Shown here piece by piece: positions 34,055-43,020 of a stretch of DNA of 64,000 nt. This DNA comes from JAHDVS01 sp964370985 (GTDB lineage: Bacteria; Actinomycetota; Thermoleophilia; Gaiellales; Gaiellaceae): positions 85,507 to 149,506 of the forward strand of contig CAYJLE010000002.1 in assembly GCA_964370985.1 (NCBI GenBank). The letters run 5' to 3'. The notes under the pieces are model-generated. The model did no database searches, was not told the origin of the DNA, and was given only the letters and a program-made list of their open reading frames with translations. The position numbers and the translations under genes are program-made. Positions within the stretch are counted from its first letter, which is position 1. The number at the start of each line of letters is the position of its first letter.

Positions 34055-34974
34055 CGGCTGTGACGCCCGGCTCCGGGGGCACCCCGGCCGGGGTGCTGGA
34101 AGCGGTCCTGCGCGGGCGGCCCGCGCGCCCGCTCGTGGTCCCGCTCGCGTCCGCGGTCGCGGGCGAGCTCCAGGACCTCGATCCCCGCGCGGTGCTCGCC
34201 GACCCCGGCAAGCTCTCGACGCTCGTCAGGGAGGTCGCCCGCTCGCTCCGGACCGACGCCGCGGTAGCCGAGTTCTCGACCCGGTGGGATGCAGAGGCCT
34301 TCGGGATGTCGCTCGATTGGGCGGGCGGCTTCCCGCCGGTGCCCCGGGGGCGCATCACTGCGTCGGGGAGCGTCGACGTGTCCGCCTCGCCTCGCGCGGC
34401 GGTCGTGCTCGAGACGATCCGCAGGCTCAGGATGCTGCTCGACGGCGTTCCCTGCGCGGCGGGCATCACCGGCCCGGCGGCGCTGTCGCGGCTCGCCGGC
34501 GGCGACCCCGTCCCGGCGGCGCTCGCACCGCTTTCGCTCGCGGCCGTGCGCGCGCTCTGCGAGGCGGGTGCGCAGATCGTCTTCGTGGTGGAGGCGCCCG
34601 AGCCGCCCGACGACCCGGCCGCGTTCGTCGCCGCGCTCGCGCCCCTCTGGGGAAGCGCCGCCTTCTACCGCGCTCTCGGGGTCCTGCACCTCGCGGGTGC
34701 GGCCGACGGCTGGCAGGCGGTGATCGAGCGTGGTGGCCCGTACGTCCCGTGCTTCGACCCCGACGCCTCGCCGGGTCTTGCCGCGCTCGTCGCCGGCCGT
34801 GAGCGCGGCCTGTTCGGGCTCGCCCTGCCGCCCGGCACCGTGTCCGCACGTGCGAGCGAGCTGGCGGCGAGCGAGCGTTGCGCGCTCGTCACGCATACCG
34901 GGGAGCTCGCCGGTGCGGTCCCCTCACGCGAGCTCGTGGCCTGCGCGGACGACCTCGCGCGCGCGCTCGGATAG
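34051..34974 (+). CDS. Uroporphyrinogen-decarboxylase-like (UroD-fold) protein
   Basis: A 307-residue protein starting at a GTG that overlaps the LivM stop. The N-terminal part (RPLVVPLASAVAGELQDLDP, DPGKLSTLVREVARSL, EAFGMSLDW) resembles UroD-family proteins including the corrinoid methyltransferases such as MtaA. The HxC zinc motif of methyltransferases is not obvious. It lies inside the transport/carboxylase operon, which is an unusual place for a haem enzyme, so a role with the imported aromatic compound (demethylation or decarboxylation) is a guess. The family assignment is moderate. Confidence 0.55.
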   Translation: MTAVTPGSGGTPAGVLEAVLRGRPARPLVVPLASAVAGELQDLDPRAVLADPGKLSTLVREVARSLRTDAAVAEFSTRWDAEAFGMSLDWAGGFPPVPRGRITASGSVDVSASPRAAVVLETIRRLRMLLDGVPCAAGITGPAALSRLAGGDPVPAALAPLSLAAVRALCEAGAQIVFVVEAPEPPDDPAAFVAALAPLWGSAAFYRALGVLHLAGAADGWQAVIERGGPYVPCFDPDASPGLAALVAGRERGLFGLALPPGTVSARASELAASERCALVTHTGELAGAVPSRELVACADDLARALG

Positions 34975-34986
34975 GCTCGGTCGCCG

Positions 34987-36435
34987 ATGAACGCGGCCGA
35001 CCACCTGCTCGCCGCGGGTCGCGGCGCTGCGGTCGCGATCGAGGCCGGCGACGAGCGCGTGACCTACGCGGAGCTTCGAGACCGCGTCGCGCGGGCCGCC
35101 GGCGTCTGGCAGGCTTTCGGGCTCGAACGCGGCGGCCGCGTGCTCCTGCTCGCCACCGACTCGGTGGACTGGGTCGTCACCTACCTGGGCGCGATCCGGG
35201 CGGGCGGTGTCGCCGTGGGGCTCAGCCCTCGCCTCTCCGAGGCGGAGCTCGCGCTCGTCATCGGCGAGAGCGGAGCGAGGTTCCTCGTCCGGGAGGAGCC
35301 GTCCCCCGGGCCCGAGCATGTGGCGTCCGGCCCGGAGTCGCTCTCCCTGGGCGACTTCGCCAGGCGAGCCGCCCGGGCCGTGGCGGCCGGAGCCGCGGCA
35401 TGTGACGAGGACGAGCCTGCACTGTGGGTGTACAGCTCGGGCACGACGGGCAGGCCGAAGGGAATCGTCCACGCCCACAGGGTGGTGAGGTCCTCGACGG
35501 GTTTCGCAACCGCGGTGCTGGGCCTGGGTGCGAAGGACCGGCTGCTCGCGACCTCGAGGCTCTTCTTCCCCTACGCGCTCGGAAACGGCCTCTTCGGCGC
35601 GCTCGGGCTCGGTGCGACCCTCGTGCTCGACCGGGAGTGGCCGACGGCGGAGCGGGTCGCCGGCCTGGTGGAGCGGCACCGTCCGACCGTCCTCTTCAGC
35701 GTGCCGACTCTCTACAGCGCGATGCTCCGCGCCGGCGTGGCGGGGCGCCTCGGAGGCGTTCGTCACTTCATCTCGTCCGGGGAGGCCCTGCCCGCCCGGC
35801 TGCACGGAGCCTGGCGGCAGGCGACGGGCGTTGCCCCACGCGACTGCTACGGAGCCTCCGAGACGATCTTCTTCATGCTGCACGGCTGCGACGGCAGCGG
35901 GCTGCTCACGCCGGCTCCCCAGGTCGAGCTGCGCCCGCGCGACCCCGCTTTGCCCCCGGAGACGCCGCATCGGATGTGGCTGCGTCATCCGGCGATCGCG
36001 CTCGGCTACTGGCAGCGACCCGAGGCCGAGCGCGACGCGTTCCGGGACGGCTGGTACTCGCCGGGCGACCTCTTCGTCGCGCGCCCCGGGGAGCGCTTCG
36101 AGCTTCGCGGCCGTGAGGATGACCTGCTCAAGGTGTCCGGGCGCTGGGTGAGCGTGCTCGACGTGGAGCAGGCCCTGGCCCGCGCGTGCGACGAGGCCGT
36201 CCAGGAGCTCGCGGTCGTCGGCTACCTCGACGAGGAGGGGCTCTCGGCTCTGGCCGTGTTCGCCGTCGCACCTCCCGGCGGGGAGGCGGCGGCGCGAGCG
36301 TCTGTGCAAGCGGCGAGCCAGGCGCTGCCGAAGCTCAAGCGTCCCCGCGACGTGCGGCTCGTGCCGGAGCTGCCGCGCACAGCGACGGGGAAGCTCCGGC
36401 GTGCGGAGCTGCGGGGGCTGCTCAGCCGCCCATGA
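34987..36435 (+). CDS. Aryl/acyl-CoA ligase (benzoate-CoA-ligase-like)
   Basis: A 482-residue adenylate-forming ligase with YSSGTTGRPKGIVHAHR (about residues 149-165), YGASETIFF (about 294), YSPGDLF (about 358) and the C-terminal lysine in PRTATGKLRR. The short length and sequence fit the benzoate-CoA-ligase group. It ends the ApcABCD-Liv operon, just as a benzoylacetate-CoA ligase gene follows apcABCDE in Aromatoleum. It therefore may activate the carboxylated product. Its 3' end overlaps the convergent SDR gene by 14 bases. Confidence 0.78.
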   Translation: MNAADHLLAAGRGAAVAIEAGDERVTYAELRDRVARAAGVWQAFGLERGGRVLLLATDSVDWVVTYLGAIRAGGVAVGLSPRLSEAELALVIGESGARFLVREEPSPGPEHVASGPESLSLGDFARRAARAVAAGAAACDEDEPALWVYSSGTTGRPKGIVHAHRVVRSSTGFATAVLGLGAKDRLLATSRLFFPYALGNGLFGALGLGATLVLDREWPTAERVAGLVERHRPTVLFSVPTLYSAMLRAGVAGRLGGVRHFISSGEALPARLHGAWRQATGVAPRDCYGASETIFFMLHGCDGSGLLTPAPQVELRPRDPALPPETPHRMWLRHPAIALGYWQRPEAERDAFRDGWYSPGDLFVARPGERFELRGREDDLLKVSGRWVSVLDVEQALARACDEAVQELAVVGYLDEEGLSALAVFAVAPPGGEAAARASVQAASQALPKLKRPRDVRLVPELPRTATGKLRRAELRGLLSRP

Positions 36436-37201
36436 AGCGGCCGCCGTTGACGTCGAGCACGACGCCGGTGACGTAGCTCGCGTCGCCGCTCGCGAGGAAC
36501 AGGATCGGGGCGGCCGCCTCGGAGAGCTCGGGCATCCTGCGTAGCGGGATCGCATCGAGCACCTCCGCCCGCTCACGCTCGGACAGCTGCTCCCACATGC
36601 CCTCGAGCCGCGGGCCCGAGAGGAACAGCCCCGGCGCGACGGCGTTGACGCGGATCCCCAGCGGCCCCACCTCCCGTGCGAGCCGCCGGGTCAGGCCGAG
36701 CACCCCGGCCTTTGCGGCCGCGTAGGGGACGCCCGTGACCGGGGTCGTGCCGCGCGCGGCGATCGAGGAGACATTGACGATCGCCCCGCCGCGGCTCCTT
36801 GCCAAGAGCGGGGCGGCGGCCTGGCAGCAGAGGAACGTTCCGCGCAGGTTGACGTCGAGGACGCGGTCGTAGTCCTCGGGGCGGATGTCCGGGAGATCGC
36901 GCGGCGTGCCGAGGCTGCCCCCGGCGAGGTTCACGAGGACGTCGAGGCCGCCGAGCTCCGCTTCGACGCGCGCGAAGGCGGTGCCGACCGACTCCCCGTC
37001 GGACACGTCGAGCTCGAGGGCGATCGCCTTCCCGCCGGCGGCGCGCAGCCCGGCCGCTGCCTCCTCGGCCGCGGCGATCGCGACGTCCGCGACGACGACC
37101 TTCGCCCCCTCGACGGCCAGGGCCGCGGCGACGGCGCGGCCGAGCCCGCCTCCGCCGCCCGTGACGAGCGCGACGCGCCCCTCGAAGCGGCGCTCGTTCA
37201 C
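36422..37201 (-). CDS. Short-chain dehydrogenase/reductase
   Basis: A 259-residue SDR with cofactor motif VTGGGGGLGRA (about residues 13-23), NLAGG (about 89) and catalytic Ser in VSSIA plus YAAAKAG (Tyr about 155). GTG start overlaps the PaaX-like stop, so it is the last gene of the run BadI-like hydrolase, PaaX-like, SDR. A 3-hydroxyacyl-CoA or alcohol (for example 1-phenylethanol-type) dehydrogenase role is possible. Confidence 0.82.
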   Translation of the reverse strand: MNERRFEGRVALVTGGGGGLGRAVAAALAVEGAKVVVADVAIAAAEEAAAGLRAAGGKAIALELDVSDGESVGTAFARVEAELGGLDVLVNLAGGSLGTPRDLPDIRPEDYDRVLDVNLRGTFLCCQAAAPLLARSRGGAIVNVSSIAARGTTPVTGVPYAAAKAGVLGLTRRLAREVGPLGIRVNAVAPGLFLSGPRLEGMWEQLSERERAEVLDAIPLRRMPELSEAAAPILFLASGDASYVTGVVLDVNGGRFMGG

Positions 37202-38064
37202 GCAGCCCTCCGGGAGGCCGTGCCGTCGAGGACTCCACGCAGGTACCTCATCGCGGGCGTCTCGAGGCGCGTCACGAGCGCGGTGAAGAGCGCGGAGGCC
37301 TCCCGCCCGGGCCACCCGGGAGGAAGCACGTCCGGCGGCAGGCCGGGGTCGAGGTAAGGGAGCTTGCGCCACTGGTGGACAGCAAGGAGGTAGTCCGTAA
37401 ACGCGGCGCGGTCGTCGCTCCCCCTGGCCGGCGTCCAGCGCTCGAGCACCGGCCGCTGGTCTGCCACGAACGCTCTGTACATGCTGGCCAGGCGCTCGAG
37501 GTCCCACGCGCGCGCGACAAGGCCGGCCACGTCGCCGAATCCCCGGTAGGAGGCGTCGAACAGATCGACGTACTCTGCCAGGCCGTGCCGCTCGATCAGG
37601 CGGCGTGCCTCGCCGGCCAGTCGCCGGGGGGCGATCCACACGCCCGCGACGGGGTTGCCGAACCCGAGCCAGCCCAGGCGGGAGCGGAGCACGTGGCGCT
37701 TGGCCCGGTCGGGCTCGGGCACCGAGAACACGGCGAGCGTCCAGCCGTCCGCGAGATCGGCCGGCTCGATCGTCCCGAAGATCCGCCGGTCGCCGTCCTC
37801 GATCAACTGCCGCGTCTCCCCGCCGAGCGCGTACCCCGCCCGGCGCCCCCGGCGCTCGGCCACGAGGACGCCCGAGCGCTTCATCCGCGAGATGGCGGAG
37901 CGGGCGGACCGCCCGTCGAGCCCGAGATCGGCCATCAACGACACGAGCTGCGCGGTGGCGAGCCACGAGCCGAGCCCGTGGCGCGCGACGTTGCCGTAGA
38001 TGTCGAGGATGATCGACTTCGGCCGCGGTGCGGCGCTGCCACGTATTGCGCTGCCGGGCGTCAC
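37198..38064 (-). CDS. PaaX-family regulator
   Basis: A 288-residue PaaX-like protein. The N-terminal winged helix (ILDIYGNVARHGLGSWLATAQLVSLMADLG) precedes SARSAISRMKRSGVL, the DNA-binding block. The central domain has WTLAVFSVPEPDRAKRHVLRSRL and the C-terminal PaaX domain has LYAVHQWRKLP-like WRKLPYLDPGLP. PaaX proteins respond to aryl-CoA thioesters such as phenylacetyl-CoA, so this one likely senses an aromatic CoA ester. It sits between the BadI-like hydrolase and an SDR gene in one operon. Confidence 0.87.
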   Translation of the reverse strand: MTPGSAIRGSAAPRPKSIILDIYGNVARHGLGSWLATAQLVSLMADLGLDGRSARSAISRMKRSGVLVAERRGRRAGYALGGETRQLIEDGDRRIFGTIEPADLADGWTLAVFSVPEPDRAKRHVLRSRLGWLGFGNPVAGVWIAPRRLAGEARRLIERHGLAEYVDLFDASYRGFGDVAGLVARAWDLERLASMYRAFVADQRPVLERWTPARGSDDRAAFTDYLLAVHQWRKLPYLDPGLPPDVLPPGWPGREASALFTALVTRLETPAMRYLRGVLDGTASRRAA

Positions 38065-38086
38065 GGGGTCAGACTCCGCAGCCGCC

Positions 38087-38902
38087 TCAGCCCTGGCGGA
38101 ACTCCGGGCTGCGGAAGCGGGCGAAGTCGGGCTGCCGCTTGGCCGCGAACGCCTCGGTGCCCTCGTGGGCCTCGTCGCTCTCCGTGAAGACGTCGAGGCC
38201 CGAGTAGGCGAGGCGCGAGATGCCCGCGATCTGCTCGGAGTCGGCGTTGAACGCGGTCTTCAGGAAGCGCAGCGCCGTGGGCGAGTAGGACGCCATCCGC
38301 TCGCCCCACTCCTGGGCGGCGTCGTGGAGCTCGGCGAGCGGGACGACCCTGTTGACGAGACCCCACCGCTCGGCCGTCTCGGCGTCGTACTGGTCGAGCA
38401 GGAACCAGATCTCCCTCGCGCGCTTCTCGCCGACGACGCGGGCGAGGTAGGCGGCTCCGAAGCCGGCGTCGAAGCTTCCCACCCGCGGGCCGGCCTGCCC
38501 GAAGCGCGCGTGCTCGGCCGCGATCGTGAGGTCGCAGAGCACGTGGAGGACGTGCCCGCCGCCGATCGCGTACCCGTTCACGGCCGCGATCACCGGCTTC
38601 GGCACGTCGCGGATGACCCGGTGCAGGCCCTGGATGTCGAAGATGCCCGACTCCGGGATCCCGTAGCTGCCGGTCAGCGCCTTCTCCTTCATGTCGCCCC
38701 CGGTGCAGAAGGCCTTCTCTCCGGCGCCGGTGAGCACGATCGCGCCGACCTCGCCGCTGCCCCACGCGCGCCTGAAGCAGGCGATCAGCTGGTCGACCGT
38801 CTGGGCGCGAAACGCGTTGTAGCGGTCGGGCCGGTTGATCGTGATCCAGGCGACGCCGCGCCTCACCTCGAAGAGGACGTCCGTGTGCTCCAGCGTGCTC
38901 AT
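38087..38902 (-). CDS. BadI/MenB-like ring-cleaving hydrolase or synthase (crotonase family)
   Basis: A 271-residue crotonase homologue. GYAIGGGHVLHVLCDLTIA (about residues 117-135) and VGSFDAGFGAAYLARVVGEK (about 149-168) mark the BadI/MenB branch. MenB makes dihydroxynaphthoyl-CoA for menaquinone; BadI opens 2-ketocyclohexanecarboxyl-CoA to pimeloyl-CoA. No other menaquinone gene is present, while BadH-like, PaaX-like and benzoyl-CoA reductase genes are, so BadI function is preferred by context. ATG 38902 was chosen because the family N-terminus follows directly. It is divergent from a CaiB gene. Confidence 0.72.
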   Translation of the reverse strand: MSTLEHTDVLFEVRRGVAWITINRPDRYNAFRAQTVDQLIACFRRAWGSGEVGAIVLTGAGEKAFCTGGDMKEKALTGSYGIPESGIFDIQGLHRVIRDVPKPVIAAVNGYAIGGGHVLHVLCDLTIAAEHARFGQAGPRVGSFDAGFGAAYLARVVGEKRAREIWFLLDQYDAETAERWGLVNRVVPLAELHDAAQEWGERMASYSPTALRFLKTAFNADSEQIAGISRLAYSGLDVFTESDEAHEGTEAFAAKRQPDFARFRSPEFRQG

Positions 38903-39038
38903 GGGGACCTCGTTCTCTCGGGACGGCGGGACGGTGAAGCCGCCCGCGCGGGTCGGAATGTGGCGATATATTGACGGTCGACACACATACGTGCAACCCC
39001 GGAGGCGCCGGCCACGGTCCGGTGCCGGAAGGAGCAGG
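38903..39038. promoter_or_regulatory. AT-rich divergent promoter between BadI-like and CaiB genes
   Basis: The 136-base interval contains an AT-rich core GATATATTGACG at 38965-38976. For the minus strand TTGCAC (complement of 38991-38996) and AATATA (complement of 38967-38972) form an 18-base-spaced promoter candidate. A plus-strand TTGACG (38971-38976) lacks a clear -10. GGAAGGAG at 39028-39035 is the CaiB ribosome site. Confidence 0.4.
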
Positions 39039-40250
39039 ATGGAAAAGCCGCTGGCCGGCATCGCGGTCCTGAGTTGCGAGGTCCAGATCGCCGGCCCCTA
39101 CTGCACGATGATGCTGGGCGACCAGGGCGCCGACGTCGTCAAGGTCGAGCAGCCGGGCACGGGCGACGTGGCGAGGAACGTCGCGCCGATCCTGACCGGC
39201 GAGCAGGGCGAGCAGCGAAGCGGCTACTTCCTGCGCTTCAACCGCAACAAGCGCAGCCTGACGCTGAACCTGAAGAGCGACGCGGGCCGCGAGGTCTTCC
39301 GGGAGCTGGCGCGCGACGTCGACGTCGCCGTCGAGAATTTCCGTCCCGGCCTGCTCGACGAGCTCGGGCTCGGCTACGACGAGCTGTCGCGGGAGAACCC
39401 GCGCCTCGTGTACGCGGGCATCTCCGGCTTCGGCAGCATGGCAGGCTTCGACGGCCCCTTCAGCCGCCGCCCGGCCTACGACATCGTCGCCCAGGCGATG
39501 GGCGGGGTGATGAACACGTGCGGCCAGGCAGGCGGCCCCCCGACGTGGGCGGGGACCGCGCTCGGCGACGTCGTCACCGGGATGAACGCCGCCCACGCGA
39601 TCGCGCTCGCGCTCTTCCAGCGGGAGCGAACGGGCCGGGGACAGCGACTCGATGTGGCCATGTACGACACGATCGTCGCGCTCTCCGAGCGCGCCATGAC
39701 GACGTACTCGCTCACCGGTCGGGTGCTCGAGCGCGGCCGGGAGCCGTTCATGTCCCCCTGGGGCCCGTTCCAGTGCAGCGACGGCTGGGTGGCCCTCGTG
39801 ATCGCCACCGAGCGCGACTGGGAGCGGTTCTGCGGCGCGATCGAGCGTCCGGACCTCGTCGGGCGAGAGGGGACGAGATCTGGACCGGAGCGGGCGAGCA
39901 GCATGCCGGGCTGGCTGGGCGAGGAGCTCGACGCCTGGTTCGGCGCCCGCACGAAAGCCGAGGTGGTGGAGACGCTGCTCTCGGTCGGCGTGCCGATCGG
40001 GCCGGTGCAGGACGCGAAGGAGATCTTCGAGTGCCCGCACGTCGCCGCGCGGGAGCTGCTGATCGACGTGCCCGACCCGGTGCTCGGCAGCGTGCGGCTC
40101 GTCGGCTCCCCGGTCAAGCTGTCGGGCAGCCCCGAGCCGGTGACCCGCCCGGCGCCGCTGCTCGGGGAGCACACGGACGAGATACTGAGAGAGCGACTGG
40201 GCTACTCCGAGGAGCGGATCGCCCGGCTACGCGAGGAGGGGGTGGTCTAG
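39039..40250 (+). CDS. CaiB/BaiF (class III) CoA transferase
   Basis: A 403-residue third paralogue of this family in the window. VKVEQPGTGDVAR, NRNKRSLTLNLKS and the catalytic aspartate in GTALGDVVTG (about residue 173) are visible. It starts an operon with a thiolase and a cobalamin-mutase-like gene; its stop touches the thiolase ATG. In anaerobic aromatic pathways such transferases activate acids such as benzylsuccinate or use succinyl-CoA as donor. The donor and acceptor here are unknown. Confidence 0.88.
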   Translation: MEKPLAGIAVLSCEVQIAGPYCTMMLGDQGADVVKVEQPGTGDVARNVAPILTGEQGEQRSGYFLRFNRNKRSLTLNLKSDAGREVFRELARDVDVAVENFRPGLLDELGLGYDELSRENPRLVYAGISGFGSMAGFDGPFSRRPAYDIVAQAMGGVMNTCGQAGGPPTWAGTALGDVVTGMNAAHAIALALFQRERTGRGQRLDVAMYDTIVALSERAMTTYSLTGRVLERGREPFMSPWGPFQCSDGWVALVIATERDWERFCGAIERPDLVGREGTRSGPERASSMPGWLGEELDAWFGARTKAEVVETLLSVGVPIGPVQDAKEIFECPHVAARELLIDVPDPVLGSVRLVGSPVKLSGSPEPVTRPAPLLGEHTDEILRERLGYSEERIARLREEGVV

Positions 40251-41474
40251 ATGGGCCGGACGGACGAGGTCACGATCGTCAGCGCCGTCCGCAGCCCGTT
40301 CGGGAAGTTCGGCGGCACGCTCAGGGACTTCACGCTGCCGAAGCTCGGCGGGATCGTGTTCGCCGAGGCGATCCGTCGGGCCGGCATCGACCCCGCCGAC
40401 GTCGAGGAGGTCGCGACCGGGGTCAATCTCCCCGGGGCGGACCGCTCGATCGCCCGACAGGTCCTGATCGAGGCGGGTGTCCCGCCCGAGCGCGTCGCCT
40501 ACACGGTCGACCGGGCCTGCTGCTCCTCGCTCGCGGCGATCACCATGGCCTCCCGAGCGATCCGGCTCGGGGAGATCGGGATCGCGGCCGCCGGCGGCAC
40601 CGAGAACATGAGCAAGGTGCCCTACTTCCTGACCGAGACCCGCTGGGGGAACTCGCTCGGCGACATCACGCTGAGAGACCAGCTCGTGATCGCCTGCCCC
40701 ATGACCGGAAAGCCCCGGGCGGTGCAGGCCGGCGAGGAAGCCGTGGAGTACGGCATCACGCGCGAGGAGCAGGACGCGTGGGCCCTGCGCAGCCACCAGC
40801 GCTACGTGGCGGCCCGCGAGGCGGGCAAGCTCGAGGCCGAGCTGATGCCGGTCGAGGTCCCGCGGGGCCGGGGGGAGCCGATCGTCTTCACCGAGGACGA
40901 GGCGGTGCGCCCGGACACGACGCTCGAGCAGCTCGCCCGGCTGAAGACGATCTACGGCAGCCCGACGGTCACGGCCGGGAACGCGCCCGGCCTCTCGACC
41001 GGAGCGTCCGCGCTCGTGCTGATGGCGCCCGACGAGGCGAAGCGGCGGGGCAAGCAGCCGCTCGCGACGCTCGTCTCCTTCGCCATGGCCTCCGGCCACC
41101 CCGACCGGATCGCCTCGATCCCCGCCGAGGCGGTGCGTATCGCGCTCGGGAAGGCCGGCCTGACGCTCGATGACATGAACGCGATCGAGATCAACGAGGC
41201 GTTCGCCGCCGTCCCGCTCGTCTCGACCCTGATCCTGGCCGGTCGCGACCCGGGCAAGGCCGAGGAGATCAGAGCGAAGACGAACGTGAACGGCGGCTCG
41301 ATCGCGATCGGCCATCCCACCGGCGCGACCGCGGCCCGGCTCGTGATGACGCTCGCCTTCGAGCTTCGCCGGCGCGCCGAGGCAGCCGGCGACGGGCGCC
41401 CGCTGTACGGCGTCGCGGCGATCTGCGGCGGCGTCGGCGAGGCCGAGTCGGTCGTGCTCCGGGTCGAGACGTAG
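40251..41474 (+). CDS. Acetyl-CoA acetyltransferase (thiolase)
   Basis: A 407-residue classical thiolase. The nucleophile is in DRACCSSLAAI (about residue 90), and the late motifs are NEAFAAVPL (about 313), NGGSIAIGHPTGATAARL (about 344-361) and CGGVGEAES (about 392). It begins at the base after the CaiB stop. Possible roles are cleavage of the beta-ketoacyl-CoA after ring opening or of benzoylacetyl-CoA if the carboxylase acts on acetophenone. A 10-base gap separates it from the mutase gene. Confidence 0.88.
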   Translation: MGRTDEVTIVSAVRSPFGKFGGTLRDFTLPKLGGIVFAEAIRRAGIDPADVEEVATGVNLPGADRSIARQVLIEAGVPPERVAYTVDRACCSSLAAITMASRAIRLGEIGIAAAGGTENMSKVPYFLTETRWGNSLGDITLRDQLVIACPMTGKPRAVQAGEEAVEYGITREEQDAWALRSHQRYVAAREAGKLEAELMPVEVPRGRGEPIVFTEDEAVRPDTTLEQLARLKTIYGSPTVTAGNAPGLSTGASALVLMAPDEAKRRGKQPLATLVSFAMASGHPDRIASIPAEAVRIALGKAGLTLDDMNAIEINEAFAAVPLVSTLILAGRDPGKAEEIRAKTNVNGGSIAIGHPTGATAARLVMTLAFELRRRAEAAGDGRPLYGVAAICGGVGEAESVVLRVET

Positions 41475-41484
41475 GGGCGCCGTC

Positions 41485-43020
41485 GTGAGCCCGCTCGAGC
41501 CTTTCTACGCCCCCGACGGCGCGGAGCGGCCGGGCGAGTACCCGTACACCCGCGGGGTGAGCGCGGAGCCCGGGCCGTGGGTCATGGGCCAGTACGGCGG
41601 CTTCGCGACTCCCGCCGAGACGAACCGCCGCTTCCGGGCGCTGCTCGAGGCGGGGACGACCGGGTTCTCGGTCGCGCTCGACCTGCCCACGCAGATGGGC
41701 CTCGACTCCGATGACCCCCGCGCACGCGGCGAGGTCGGTCGCGTCGGCGTCGCCCTCGACAGCCTGGCAGACGTGGAGATCCTGATGGACGGGATTCCGC
41801 TCGAGTCGATCAGCCAGGTGCGCACGACCGCGAACTCGATCGGCTTCGTCTGGGCGGCCTGGTTCGTCGCCCTGGCCGAGCGGCGCGGCGTCGACCCGAA
41901 CGCGTTCGGGATCTTCATCCAGAACGATGTGCTCAAGGAGTTCATCGCCCGCGGCACGCAGATCTTCCCACCCGAGCCGTCGCTGCGGCTCGCGACGGAT
42001 GTGGTCGAATACGCGGTGCGGCACGTCCCCCGCTGGGTGCCGCTGGCCATCTCGGGCTACCACATCCGAGAGGCCGGAGCGGACGCGACCCAGGAGATCG
42101 CATTCACGTTCGCGAACGCGATCGCCTACCTCGACGCCGCCCTCGAGCGGGGCCTGGCGGTCGACGAGGTGGCGCCGACCCTGTTCTCGTTCCTGTCGCT
42201 CAACATCGGCTTCCTCGAGGAGATCGCGAAGCTGCGGGCCGCCCGGAGGGTGTGGGCGCGCCTCCTGCGCGACCGCTACGACGCCCGGGATCCCCGGTCG
42301 CTCAAGCTTCGGATCTTCGCCTTCACGGCGGGCTCGTCGCTCACCGCCCAGCAGCCCCTGAACAACGTCGTGCGGGTGGCGCTCGAGGCGCTCGTCGGAG
42401 CGCTCGCGGGCGTGCAGACGATGCACGCGTGCGCGTACGACGAGGCGGTCGGGGTCCCGACCGAGGCGGCGGCGACGCTCGCGCTGCGCACGCAGCAGCT
42501 GATCGCCTCCGAGACGGGGCTGACCGAGACGATCGACCCGCTCGGCGGGAGCTACGCGATCGAGGCGCTCACGGACGAGCTGGACGGTCGCATCGTGGCG
42601 CTCCTCGGCGAGATCGAAGGTCGTGGTGGCGCGCTGCCGTGCATCGAGTCAGGCTGGTTCCAGGGCGAGCTGGCCGAGGCCGCGTACCGCAGCGCGCTCG
42701 CGGTCGAGTCGGGCGAGCGGGCCGTGATCGGCGTCAACCGCCACCGCTCCGAGCCCGAGCCGATCGACGTGTTCCGGATCGACCCCGCGGTCGAGGCGGC
42801 GCAGGCGGCTTCGCTCGCCGCGGTGCGCGAGCGTCGCGACGACGACGCTGTCGCACGGGCGCTCGAGCGGCTCGCAGCCGCGGCCGGCGCGCGAGCGAAC
42901 GTCCTGCCAGCGGCGATCGAGGCCGCGAAGGCCTACGCGACGGTCGGCGAGATGGTCGGCGCCGTTCGCGCGGTCCACGGCTCGTGGCGCCCGTCGGGTC
43001 TCATCCGCCCCGGTACGTGA
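41485..43020 (+). CDS. Acyl-CoA mutase large subunit (methylmalonyl-CoA-mutase family, no B12 domain)
   Basis: A 511-residue TIM-barrel subunit with VALDLPTQMGLDSDDPRA (about residues 60-77), GTIQND-like FGIFIQNDVLKEF, SGYHIREAGADATQ (catalytic His) and IDPLGGSY. It stops before the cobalamin-binding domain, so a separate small subunit is required and none is seen in the window. The N-terminal substrate loop reads TRGVSAEPGPWVMGQYGGF and appears about three residues shorter than methylmalonyl-CoA mutase, with no equivalent of its pocket tyrosine. A substrate other than methylmalonyl-CoA is likely. Confidence 0.82.
   Translation: MSPLEPFYAPDGAERPGEYPYTRGVSAEPGPWVMGQYGGFATPAETNRRFRALLEAGTTGFSVALDLPTQMGLDSDDPRARGEVGRVGVALDSLADVEILMDGIPLESISQVRTTANSIGFVWAAWFVALAERRGVDPNAFGIFIQNDVLKEFIARGTQIFPPEPSLRLATDVVEYAVRHVPRWVPLAISGYHIREAGADATQEIAFTFANAIAYLDAALERGLAVDEVAPTLFSFLSLNIGFLEEIAKLRAARRVWARLLRDRYDARDPRSLKLRIFAFTAGSSLTAQQPLNNVVRVALEALVGALAGVQTMHACAYDEAVGVPTEAAATLALRTQQLIASETGLTETIDPLGGSYAIEALTDELDGRIVALLGEIEGRGGALPCIESGWFQGELAEAAYRSALAVESGERAVIGVNRHRSEPEPIDVFRIDPAVEAAQAASLAAVRERRDDDAVARALERLAAAAGARANVLPAAIEAAKAYATVGEMVGAVRAVHGSWRPSGLIRPGT

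Noticed and set aside
36422..36435. Overlap of the ligase and SDR genes as a regulatory antisense site
   Set aside because: A 14-base convergent overlap is common in compact genomes and shows no extra structure.
38087..38902. Assignment as menaquinone gene menB
   Set aside because: Motifs allow it, but no other men gene is nearby and the neighbours are aromatic-CoA genes; kept as an open alternative rather than the main call.
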